A DNA stretch of 64,000 bases from Oxytricha trifallax. Lineage: Eukaryota; Ciliophora; Spirotrichea; Sporadotrichida; Oxytrichidae. The notes under the pieces were generated by a model, which did not search any database, was not told the origin of the DNA, and saw only the letters and a list, made by a program, of their open reading frames with translations. The DNA lies in NCBI GenBank assembly GCA_000711775.1, contig ARYC01000611.1:1-64000 (forward strand), read 5' to 3'. Position 1 is the stretch's first letter. The number at the start of each line of letters is the position of its first letter. Below are positions 33,420 to 45,000 of this stretch, one piece after another. The position numbers and the translations under genes were made by a program.

Positions 33420-35258
33420 TTTTACCTTATTTTCTTATCAATAATTATCCCTAATAAAAAGTTTCCATTCTTCTCTATTTTTTACTGCTAATCAATATTC
33501 CTCTCATTTTGACCATAAGCGCACCTTATAGTATTTATTCATCCAATTTTTCATCGTCAATAAAAATTTTAATCATTTAATCTCGTATTTCCATTTGCTC
33601 AGTACATTCGTTTATAGCGATGATTGCGTTTTTGAAAATTTAGCTCTTATTATCCTGTTTCTTATCTATAACTATCCATGGTCTAAAATTAAAATAATTT
33701 AGAAATGTTCAAATTAAGTTCTTACCTACTCATAATCAGTAATCCAACTGTTTAAATTATAAGTATTCTTAATCAAAAGCTTAATTTTATCACATTTATT
33801 GTCTACTGATTTGATCATTTTTGATTCCTAACTATCCTTGCACTATGCAACTATATAGTTAGCTCTTATCAAGTCAACTTATGAGCTACTCTATGTGCCC
33901 ATCTTCTAACTTTCATGTTTTTTGTTGACTTTAATTGATGAGTTTAAGTGCACTTAAGTTATTTACTTACTTTTTTCTTAAAAGAGCTTCTCCCTCTATT
34001 TTTTGTAAGGCTCTTCATTGATTAAAATTCTTAGATTTGCTTTGGCTTTTTAATTTAAAAGCCTCTTCGATATTGGTGCTTGTTTGACATCTTCACAAAG
34101 TTAAGTTCAGATTTCGCCAAGTTTAGTCTTTTGGATTTCTTTGGAGGGTCATCAATATTATCTTAGCTCCAATTGCATTTAGTAATAATCGATCTTGCTC
34201 CTCTTTGGCTTCTCTTTTTATAACCTCGTATTTAACTTTGATTATTATTCAAAACTTAGAATTGCTTTAGCTTCTCTAGTTTTTAATTTACTTTTTAGTC
34301 ATTAATTTCTTAGAGAATTTGAGTTAGATTTGCTCTCTCACTTTAGGATATGCTGATAATAGTCTTGCTTTTAATGAATTTGAATAACTTGGTTTTATTA
34401 TTCTTAAATTGAGGAGATTAATGTTATGATAGAGCCTGAGGTCTGCCATTGAATTCTTTCTTTCTTTTATCTGCTGTAAAATCTGAAATTACACTAAGTG
34501 GCGATAAACTACTGCAGCTACTTATAAATTTATCATGTTTACTGACTGTAATTTTGAAGCCACTATTCATCATGGTGTTCGTAGCTGAATGTGAGTATGG
34601 TTTTTAATATAGGTATTAGTTCTAACTCTCAGCTCTTTGAATCTTCTTTAAAACACAAGAGAAGTAGTTGAATCTTGAAAAGATTCAGAATTTGAAGTTG
34701 GATTTATTTTAATTTGATTTGGTATATAGAGTGAGTTGAACATGCTGTCAGTGTTAGAATTTTAGACCTACTAGACTATTTCAAAATCAAATTTGTATTT
34801 GGCATTGTAAAACCCCATTAGTCAATTAAGAACGAAGATTTGGAGTTAAGAACAATTAAATTAAAATATTATTATAATTGGCGTAAATTATAAATGTTTG
34901 GTCTAATTATTAAAACTATTGGCTCGATTAATTGTCTCTATAAAATAAACCAATCAGGGTGTTTAATTTGATTTTAGCCTAATTATAATTAATTTCAGCC
35001 AATAATAATTATATATTAATTTAATTGTTCTTAACTCCAAATCTTCGTTCTTAATTGACTAATGGGGTTTTATCATCTTCTTAAGTCTCTTCAACTATCA
35101 CATCATGAAAGTTATTGGATTGCTATCTAGATTTTTACAAAGTTTTTCTAAAGTTTTATCTCACCTTTATATTATTCTTCAAAATATCTATGGTTTATTG
35201 CTACTAATTTGAAGCTTTAGGACTAGGAGCTTAATTCATTATTTTGGCTAAACTAATA
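33420..35258 (-). CDS. Unidentified Lys/Gln-rich protein, split by a MITE
   Basis: ATG near 35250 reads MNQAPSPKASNQQQQTIDIL and runs to the MITE at 35070. Beyond the MITE come IPNQIKINPTSNSESFQDST, MMNSGFKITVSKHDKFISS and KSKTIISISQSERANLTQIL. An intron (GTAAGTAAATAAC..., ~33968) precedes DNKCDKIKLLIKNTYNLNSW. Another near 33730 precedes WIVIDKKQDNKSQIFKNAII. Disordered N-terminal part, more structured C-terminal part. The frame on the two sides of the MITE differs by one base if a single TA is kept, and the frame changes again near 34575. No family recognised. Confidence 0.5.
34810..35070. repeat. MITE family B, copy 1 (TA-flanked)
   Basis: AAACCCCATTAGTCAATTAAG at the left and its exact inverse at the right; inverted ends of about 55 bp enclose ~150 bp of AT-rich DNA. 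TA dinucleotides flank both tips (34808-34809, 35071-35072), the Tc1/mariner target. A second copy is at 38218-38474. It interrupts a minus-strand reading frame. Confidence 0.88.
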
Positions 35259-35805
35259 AATTGAGAAGATAGAGATGATAATTAAATTTATTCACATTTA
35301 AATCAATTTTATTTAATAGAAAATCTGCTTGATATTAAAATTATAAAAGCACAGAGGCATTGGGAATTGATTCTATATTTCTTCTAAGTGGGCTAAACAA
35401 GTAAATTCCTATGGAATTGCATTTTGCTAAGTATCTCCTTTCGTTTTTAGAGTTATCTTATTTAAAACTTAAAATATCAAAAAGATTTTTATTAAATATA
35501 ATGTTGATTTCAAGTTATATTGATGACATTAAATTTTAAGGTATTCCTGATAATAATTTAATAAGTTAAATGTATTTAGTCATTGAGTAACATTTTACTG
35601 GATACTTGTTGTTAAAACAATATTATATTAGTATTTCAAGTTTTCTTTTTATTCAATTTAACGTTTTTAACACATTTCAATCGAATATACTAAGCGGAAT
35701 GGAATATAAAAACAGAAATATAAATTATTTTTATTATTGTTGTAATACAATAAGTTTAGGGTAATTAAAAAAGATTTTAGAGTCTCTCTTCAAATAAGAG
35801 GAAGT

Positions 35806-35992
35806 TAATTTTGCCAAACCTAGACATTATGGTACTAATTCAATAGAAGATTAAACGTTAGCTTAGTTATACTATAATATTACCACACTATCTTTGATGT
35901 GATAAAAACTAAGCTAATCATAAAATATGATTAATTTCGAATTTCTATCGAGCAAGTACCTTATTGTCTAGGCTTTGTAATGTAAACTTCTT
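35806..35992. repeat. MITE family C, degraded copy
   Basis: GAAGTTAATTTTGCC then AAACCTAGACATTATGG matches the inner arm of the element at 41692-42080 (GTTAACTTTCTGGAAACCTA then GACAATATGA). The right arm is the inverse (TTGTCTAGGCTTTGTAATGT). The core and outer tips have diverged or are missing. Estimated as an older copy of the same family. Confidence 0.6.
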
Positions 35993-36240
35993 TTAATTTA
36001 TTCAATTATATTTTATTTATATTTTCTTATACACAGTATACTTGTCTGGTCCTAATAGTTGAAAAACTGTAGCCTGCAGTTCAAGTGGAAAGAGCCGAGT
36101 TCTACAGCCCAATCTCCAGCTCATTCTGCCAATAATTAAACAAAAAATTATTAGTATCCAATTTTTTAGGGAAGAAATCACCAATTCCAGATCTACACAG
36201 TACATGAAGCACTAGAATGAACAAAGAGAATATATAAATC

Positions 36241-36302
36241 TACCTTGTCTAGAATCTTAGACTTGACAACCTCGATAATGTCCGATGGTTCAACTAATAT
36301 AT
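36241..36302 (-). pseudogene. Ubiquitin coding fragment
   Basis: Reading leftward from 36300: VEPSDIIEVVKSKILDK, which matches ubiquitin residues 16-33 (VEPSDTIENVKAKIQDK) at 13 of 17 positions. It is followed by a candidate intron (GTAGATTTATATATTC...CATTCTAG). A weak continuation, FPLELQATVF, appears near 36090. Only this fragment is seen. It is either one exon of a split gene or a fossil. Confidence 0.7.
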
Positions 36303-36309
36303 TTATAAC

Positions 36310-37270
36310 TTATATATAATTTTTATTAAATTCTAGAAATATTAGCTTTCCATTTTATTAAAGAAATAGGGATAATAATAATTTCTTTTTGAATATCTCA
36401 ATAAATTTAAAATTGAAATTTATAACCTTAAATTTTGCTTTTTATCTTCTATTTTAAATAAAATCTAATTTACCATGAGATTTTAAATATTATGAATTTT
36501 TGCAAAGTTTAAAGGTTTTATTTTTAGCTAATCTTAAAGTTACTCGCATTTTTATCTATAAATCATAAGAGAATGGATTGCTTTTTCTTCATTAAAAACT
36601 TTTGTTATTATATATATTTAAACGAATAAGAATATAACAATTTATAATGATTTTCTTAATGTAATCTAGTTTCTTGAGGAATATTCAATGTAAATATTTT
36701 TAAAATAATCATTTTGGATATTTATAAAAAGAGCGATGCTCTCATAGCTTATATTTTAAGATTGTAGAAAAAAGATTTCATAAACATTTAATATTTCCAT
36801 TATTGACAAAATTTATTTCTCGATTTGGTGAGAACTCTATCATATAATAATCAGAATTAATTAATTCTAATATATGTGTAATAAATAGGAGCCATATATT
36901 ATTAAAGATGACATTAGGTTTATTAGAATTTTTTACCTAACCTAATTTTTTACAAGTATCAAGATTGTATTATTCCAGAAGTTACTCATCAACATTTATT
37001 CTTAAACTAATGAATAAAATGCATCAATATGAGTGGTTTATATTTCTCTATTTCCCTAAATTATTTGAATTCAAGAAAGCAAAATCGTGTTTTTTCTTCC
37101 TTTTCGCTCATATTATAGTAAAATGAATAATTGTTTCACAATTAAGAAAAATAAATAATTCTAAAACTTTTATAATATGTTTTGCCTATTAATTATCTAA
37201 GTATGTTTAAAATTTGATTGCACTTAAATCAACCACACTTTAAGTTTTAGAATTTGTGGATTACTACAAA
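36310..37270. other. AT-rich stretch without a recognisable gene
   Basis: No sustained frame, terminal repeats or RNA gene recognised on either strand. Likely eliminated germline sequence. Confidence 0.45.
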
Positions 37271-37389
37271 CTTCTCAGTGATAACTAACTTTTATTTGTC
37301 ACTTGATTTTGAAATGGAGTCCCCCTGCAAATTATTTTAGTCATTCTATTTATTGCTATCGGCATTTTAGATAGGATCAGGATTTGATT

Positions 37390-37660
37390 AGTATTACTTC
37401 TGTATTTTCTGAAGATCTTCGTTTATATAAAGTTTAATCTTTAGCATCAATTTTTTTGGATAAATTTCCCTTGTAGAAATAGTATTCAATTTCTATGGGT
37501 CTAATTATGTGATCAACTTTACATAATCTTAAGTTAAAATACTCATCATATGTTTTTTCACTAGTATCTTTGAGTATTTCAAAGCTAATTCTCTTCTGCT
37601 GATTAATGTTTGCTCTTAATTCCTCTAAGATCCCATTTTTTTCTCATTTTTCATGTTAAT
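37390..37660 (-). CDS. Unidentified coding fragment
   Basis: Reading leftward, one frame of about 85 codons without TGA includes GILEELRANINQQKRISFEI, TYDEYFNLRLCKVDHIIRPI and EYYFYKGNLSKKIDAKDQTL. The sequence is protein-like, but no family is recognised. It stops abruptly on both sides, as a short segment would. Confidence 0.45.
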
Positions 37661-38217
37661 TGCCGAGGAAACTACACTATTTCCAATTATAGAGCGTCTA
37701 GATTATTAATTTGATGGGCGAGATTTCGCTTTAAAACTATCTAAATTCATGTGGTTTACGTTTTAAATTTGCAAGAGATTCATAGTTTAAGATTGCACAG
37801 GTTTAAAATAAGAATAAATAGAATTATTGAATTTGTTTTTTACATGGAAATTAAGTTAGATAGTTATTAGGGCAAAGTCATTATTAATAATAGAAATAAG
37901 TTATTCAAATTTTTAACTACAATATGTTTAACTATATTTATTTAGAAATATATACTAATTTCTATTACATTAATTTCAATAAATATTAATTTCTTTAAAA
38001 ATTACAAGCATGATACTCATAGCTTTTTTTAATAATATAGATTATAAATGAAATTATATAAAATCAAAAAGAGATCGAATCAAATTCACAGTAACAATAG
38101 AATTCAAGCAAATCTATTATGAAAACTTCTATCAAGTATTAATATAGAAAAAATAGGGTGTTTCTATAGAAATAACTTAAAATAATCACATCAAAAATAT
38201 AAATTTTATTGTTATTA

Positions 38218-38474
38218 TACCCCATTAGTTAATAAAGAAGGAAGATTGGGGATTAAGCATAATAAAATTAATAATACAATATTATTGGCTGAAATTAAAT
38301 ATAAGCAGGCTAAAAATAAATTAAGCGTCCTGATTGGTTTTTTTAGAGAGAATCATTCGAGCCAATAATTTTAATAATTATCCACATCTTTAATAATTTA
38401 CGCCAATAATAATATATTTTTAATTTAATTATTCTTAATCCACAATATTCATTCTTAATTGACTAATAGGGCTT
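38218..38474. repeat. MITE family B, copy 2
   Basis: ACCCCATTAGTTAATAAAGAA at the left and the inverse TTAATTGACTAATAGGGCTT at the right match copy 1 at 34810-35070, with more differences between the arms. The core also matches (CCTGATTGG near 38330 against CCAATCAGG near 34960), showing the two lie in opposite orientation. It sits about 100 bases upstream of an ATG at 38579. Confidence 0.8.
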
Positions 38475-38578
38475 TATTAGAATATAAATACACCCCTCAT
38501 ATAAAATCCATCAAGGTTAACCCTTAACGAAGACATTTCACAACATCTTCAAGATAATTTTAGCATTTCTTCTGAAAC

Positions 38579-41500
38579 TATGATTATTCTAAATTCAACA
38601 CATTCCAGACTAAGAGCAGATCTACAACAAATTCAGAAAAAATCTCAACTTTTAGAGAAAATAATAGGCAAAAAGTAGGCTAGTTAAAGCAAGCCAGTCT
38701 TAGGCTCTGTTAAATTTTAAGGAAACAACTAGATTTTAAACATAAAAACTATCTTGCCATTCAATATTTTTGAAATTTTAATCATTTTATAAGCTTGATT
38801 GATTTTATTAAATTGAAAGACGAGTAGTCAAGAAATAACATGCTAAAGTTTAACAAATTAAGCAGCAGACTTTTCTCCTAAGATATGGATAAAATCAGTT
38901 TAATGCCTTAAATTATAGATGAGTTACAAATTAAAACAAATAATTAAGAAAGAAGTGATTAAAGAAATAAAACTATTTCATTTGATGATAAAATCAAAAG
39001 AAAAGATAAAAAAACCAAGTCTGAGATTATAAATTTAACCTATTTTTTAGTAAATTTATGTGTATTATAGTAGGTCTAAGATATAATATAAACAGATTAG
39101 ATCTCAATTACTGACTTTAGATGCCTTAGTAAAACTCTATGCAAAATTAAAACAACATACCTGAAATTGTAACTTCCAGTAGAAATAACACTAATCTGTA
39201 AATCCATTACATAAAGTCCAAGACGATTGTAAAAAATATTATAATTTTGAATTAAATCTGATATAAGTTAAAACTCTAAAAATATACTCTTAATTCTCTT
39301 AAGCATATTGTTTATTTAATTAACTTTATTTGATCATTTTCTAAATTTTCGGCAGTTTATAAAAGTGCCGACGGTTGCTGCTAAAAATAAAATTTTGCAA
39401 AAACATTTATGATTTAATAATTAAACTATGACCAAAACACAATTATAGTTAACTTAGTTGACGATTCAAAATTCCTTATAGTTTTTACTAATCCTTATGG
39501 AAGTATATTAATCTTTAAAGAATTGTTAAAATGATATAAATTTAATTTTTAATAATAATTGCCTGGAAAATTGATTTTTTATATATCCTAAAGGATTATA
39601 GATATTTATTAAGATTATGTAATCCTTAATCTATATTATTTTGATTAATAGGCAATTATATTGATTTTATAATTATATTAATTAAACTGAATGTTATTAA
39701 AAACGCAGCAACCGTTGGCACTATTCAAAACTTGCCAACGGTTGAAAAATAAAGATAATTATATTCCAAATTATTATATTAAACATATATTGTTCATGAA
39801 CTCTTAACTTAATATTTAACAAATTATAACTCTAATTATATATGATTATAACTTTTAAAAACGTCATGGTTTTTATATATTCTCAGAAACACCACAAGAG
39901 ATTTATAAGCTTAGAAAATAATGCAACTTAATTTAGAATAAATAAAAATGTAACAATCACTAATTCCTATTAGATTACCAGTTGAAATTTCAAACATTTG
40001 ATCTCAGAGGAAATCAATCTAGAGAGAGAAAGACTTGCTCTATTAAATTACTTTAAATGAAAATGTAATTTTATAATAAGCCCCACCAACAGTAATAAGA
40101 CTCAACACTCTTGAATATCAGAATCAAATCTTCAGCGACAAGAAATCAAAATATTAACAGTACAACCATGATGGAAACCTCCCAAGACTAAAGTCAGCAC
40201 ACACAAACTTAAAACTTCGAAGACCTCTCACCTTATAATAAAATGCATTTTAAGGATATGAGAAGGGAAAAAAAAGCAACTTAAATCTAGTAAGATAAGT
40301 TGGTAGATGAAAACTTCAGAGATGTCTCTATCTCGTTAAATAAATACCTTAAAGACTAAATGAATAATAACTCAGTTACTAACAAGGAGCATAAAGATTA
40401 GAGAATGACAGTTAGAAACACTTACATGCTAGACAAATTATGGTAGTAATCCCTTTCAACAACTTAAAGAGAAGCCGTCGACTAAAGTTTTAATAAGAAT
40501 GGTAATAATGAGGTCAGACCAAGAAGCTTGATTAAAATCTCTCAGGATAGCATTTTGTATAAAATTTCATAGAAAACCAATAGAGAAGTTTTTAAGGAAG
40601 TCTTAATTTACTCATAAGCCAACAATAAATAATCATCCATGAAATAGAAGTAATAGTAAATTTACCTAGACTTTCTTGAAAAATTTATTAAAGATTAAGA
40701 TTCAAGATAAAGCAGTCATATTTAATTAGAAAATAAATTTAGGATATTCTATTAATTTTAAATACTTAAATATTTGATTGATCTAGAAACTTAATTCCTA
40801 ACATAAATAGAACAGGAAATGATGAAAGCAAATTAAGTTATCATGATCAAGTCATGGGCTTACATATTACTGATTTACTTGAGTCAACCTTTAAAGATGG
40901 TTCGAATTCATATGGTAAGTAATTTCTATTATTTAATTTAATTATAGAAAACAATCAGATCATCTAGTACTACAATTATTTATTTCTTTAAATGTTTGTT
41001 ATAATATACTACAAGAGGACTGTAAAGTTCAATGGTGACTTAGATAAAAATAAAGAAATTATGATTAAAAACTAATGGTTACACTTTGTGTCAGACGAAA
41101 GAGATATCTCATAATATTAGAGATAAATTTTAGGGGTGAATGCAGGAACTTCAATATATATGAGCAATTTAATCATTCAGCCAGAGACTTTCAAGTTTTC
41201 AACTAAGATTACCAATAAAATACCATAAAATACCATAAAATTTAATCTTAGATCCAAATTAATAAAAATAAAGTATAGTCAAAAATTAATACTAAAGTTA
41301 CTATAAAGTTATTTAAAGGTGAACTATATTCATTGTAAATTTTGGTTTTTATTTTTAATTTATTTAATAAAATATTTTTTAAACATGATCTCTATAACTT
41401 TCTTATTTTTATGTATTTTACAAGAATTTTCTGCTTAAAATACAAAACAAAGATATGAAAGTACAAAAGTCAACAAAGATTAAGCACTAAACACATTTAT

Positions 41501-41690
41501 GACCCAATTTACTTTAAAATCTGAAGATCTCAGAGAAATAATAATGCTAAAAAACTAATATTTTGATCATGATGCATCTATGATTATTGCAGAAGATGAA
41601 TTTGAAAGAGACAGCATTCAGGATTCAAACTACTAGCATTAAATAAAACACACATTCTAAAAGAAATTGTAAAAATGATTAAATATTGTT
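38579..41690 (+). CDS. Unidentified large protein, coding segments
   Basis: ATG at 38579 (MIILNSTHSRLRADLQQIQK). Later blocks: NMLKFNKLSSRLFSQDMDKI (~38.85 kb), EDLSPYNKMHFKDMRREKK (~40.22 kb), MTVRNTYMLDKLWQQSLSTT (~40.42 kb). An intron (GTAAGTAATTTC...TTATAG, about 40916-40949) is followed by a membrane-like stretch (NYLFLQMFVIIYYKRTVKFN). Last come IMLKNQYFDHDASMIIAEDE and FERDSIQDSNYQ near 41.6 kb. Between blocks lie AT-rich stretches without a frame (39.25-39.95 and 41.2-41.45 kb), probably eliminated. One membrane protein gene in several segments is likely; its family is unknown. Confidence 0.5.
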
Positions 41691-41691
41691 A

Positions 41692-42080
41692 GAATACATT
41701 TGATTTGGGAAATTAATTAATAATTAAATAATAAATCAATCAAATTAGTGGCAGTTAACTTTCTGGAAACCTAGACAATATGATACCTGTTCGATAGAGA
41801 ATTAAAAATCAGATGGACAACACTATTGACGGTACCCCCCTATCGCATACCCAGAACGAGTTAACACAACTTTAATTTTGACATAAAAATCAACTAAACA
41901 AATCAACCAAAATTAAAATTGGGTTAACTCGCTCTGAGGATGCGATAGGGGGATACCGCCAATAGTAATGTCCAACTGATTTTGAATTCTCTATCAAAAA
42001 AGTATCATATTGTCTAGGTTTCCAGAAAGTTAACTGCCACTAATTTGATTATTAAATAATTTCCCAAATCTAATATATTC
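41692..42080. repeat. MITE family C, most complete copy
   Basis: Inverted arms of about 170 bases: outer tip GAATACATTTGATTTGGGAAA, inner part GTGGCAGTTAACTTTCTGGA and core GACGGTACCCCCCTATCGCA, each with its inverse on the right. TTA flanks both tips. A copy with the same tip and core layout lies at 52909-53247 and a degraded one at 35806-35992. No coding frame. Confidence 0.88.
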
Positions 42081-42082
42081 TT

Positions 42083-45000
42083 ACGATAATGAGGAGACTT
42101 AAGCAAAGTAAATAAGTAACAGAGCAAGCCCTCTTAAGAAGAAAATTGTAAAAAAAACAGATTAAAATTAGTACTCTCTTAGAATTCGTGATAATTTAAA
42201 ACAGTATCTGTTCAGTCGGACATAACCCCTCCTACTCCCCACACTAACCTCCCCCCACGCTTTTATTAATGATTATTATGTATATCAAATAATCAAATTT
42301 AAAGATTTAAATTTATTTTGATTATTGATAATCATTATCACGAGCTAAACGATATTTGATGCAGTGGTTATATCACCTTTTGATCTTACTATACTATAAA
42401 CAAGAAAATTATAAGAAGTCCAGATAAATGGTTTTGGAAATCTTTACTTCTTTGTTTTCCAGATTTTCCTGGGATCAAAGTTTGTTTAATTTACAAAGTT
42501 AAGCTAATAAGTTATGATAGATCGTTATTTAAGTTAGTGCCTGCATTTTTCATAAATAGCATGTTATGCTAAAAAAATAGCTCCTGAGAGATTTATTTTA
42601 TTTAAATAATGTTCTGTTCTTAATGAATTTTGTAAAAAGTACAACAAATATATCCTTGAATTATGATGTCATCTAATTTCTTATCGGGTCCATTGAAAAG
42701 TTTTTAAAGTTGTCAAATTTTCAATATCTCTACAAACTTACAATGAAATTATTAAAATATCTGACAGTATTTGAAATGTAATAGAATATATTCCGGGTTA
42801 AACTTAGGAGTTAACGATAAATTCTGAGTAGTTTTTAAAAAATATTTCCATTATCCAATCAACTAGTTCTCTTATTTTGAGTTTAAATCATTGAATATAA
42901 TAATAAAGTGTAAAGACTAGGATTAAGGACGTTCATAAATCTTAACCTTTATGAACCTTCTATTAATACGCCAAGCACAATGAGACCTGAATATCTTTTT
43001 ATCAGTCTTGACATAAAAAAATTCAAGATTGGTGCCATTATTTCATTTCCAACTATATTGAAATAGTATTTAAACCTTATCCACATGATAGAGCAACTCC
43101 GAACTCATTATCTTCATTATCCTAGTCGTCTATATTTACTCTTTAAATTGATTCAACAAGTATGCCAACTAATTCTTAAAAGAATTAAATAGTATAATTT
43201 TAACAACAGCATTCTTAGTAATCCTGGCTTATTCTTCTTCATCTAAATATGTCCTAAATTCTATTCCGATTGTTTCAACTTTCATAGTATCGCAACTTGA
43301 AGATAAAACAGTTTCATCACTGATCTTTTTGAAGTGATATTGACCCATTACGTATTGTAAATTGTATTTTATTTGCTATTTAGCTCTAATCCACTTATAT
43401 AGTTAAATTTACTGAATTGTACATTGGTTTTAAGATTGGATTCAATTTATCATATATTGAAACCATGACTGTTTTATTTGATTCATTAAATATTTGCTTT
43501 GTGTATTTAGTAATTTACTGATTTTTTATGTATTTGTTGTTATAATAACATAAAATTAATCAAATTCTCAAAATTAAATGCTTCTTTACTTCCTGATTCT
43601 GTTGATTTATGAAATCTCTAATATATCATATTATGATACAAAAATAATTTCAAGATAAAAATATAATATATTATAATATATAATTAACTAAAATTATTTA
43701 TAAACTAAAATTAAAAAATTTAAATCTTTAAAATTGATTTTTTGATATACATAATAATAATTAATAAAAGGGTAAGGGGAGGTAAGCGTGGGAGAGAGGG
43801 GGTAGGAGGGGTGTGTCCGACCGAACAAAATGCTTAAGAATAAAGATAGATTTATCTAGAACCAGTTCTTGATCCCTCAATCTGATTATGTTCCAAACTC
43901 ATATTTATACTAAAACTCCATGCAATTGACCAAAGTAAACGAAGAAATAGGTTAATAGTACCAAGATTTTATGAAGTAAACCATATGTGTGAATTTAGTT
44001 TCTCATAAAAATTAAGAGAAAAGCGAAAACTTGCAAACCTTAAATTTCTTGGACTCAAAACCCCAAAACCCCTTAGTGAGGTTTATAAGTGCTTTGATTA
44101 GCAGGGAATTTGTTAGGGGTTGGGGTTATTAATAGGTTTTAATGATTAATTTATAGTAAGGGTATTTAATTTATTCACTCAAATGTACTTTTGGATCATG
44201 TGAAAGAGGTCTGTGGTTTATTTTACTCAACCATTATTCTATTTGATCTATTGATATGTCTGATCGCGGGTTTGGTTTAATTATTACCTACTCTGCCATC
44301 TATTTCATTGCTTGAGATACTCTTTTTTTATTTAAAAGTTGCTTTATTCTTTTCTTCGCGTCCTTTTCACGTCTTGTTGAGTAATAATCGGTGCGAGGCA
44401 TACCGCATTCTATTTTTATTGCTGCCATTGCCCACAAATCCTATAGAAAGTCTCCGTCTCTCCAGTCTTCTCTTTCTGGATAATAGCTTGGATTTCCCAT
44501 TAAACTTCCTAGCCTTGATACTTCCACCCTTAATGCTCTGTTGAAGTCAATAATTGTCTCTCAAGCAGGTGAAAAGTTTATCATAATATTCTCAGGCTTC
44601 AAATCTCTGTGAACAAAGCCTAACTTATGTAGCTCTCTTATACCTACAAAGGTTTAAGTTACTATCAAAGCAAGCTACTTATGATTCCTTTCATCACTAA
44701 TGAAATCTCTGAGGGTCATTTTATAGAGTGGGAGTCTGAAAGCAACATGATCTTTGGCGAGTAGTACAGCATCTAGCTTGATTAAGTACTTGCACTCTTT
44801 AAATTTTGCTTGAGTGAGTACTTGATACTCGTTAGCAAACTTCATCTAATATTTATCATCACTTTAGAGATAGTTGAAAGGATAAAACTTGTAAGCATAT
44901 TGACTATCATTTACAACTTTCTTATATAAGGAGTCCTCTAGAATTAGATAACTTTAAAGAGAAGTATCTAAATCTATCTACGCAAGAACTGGTATTTTCT

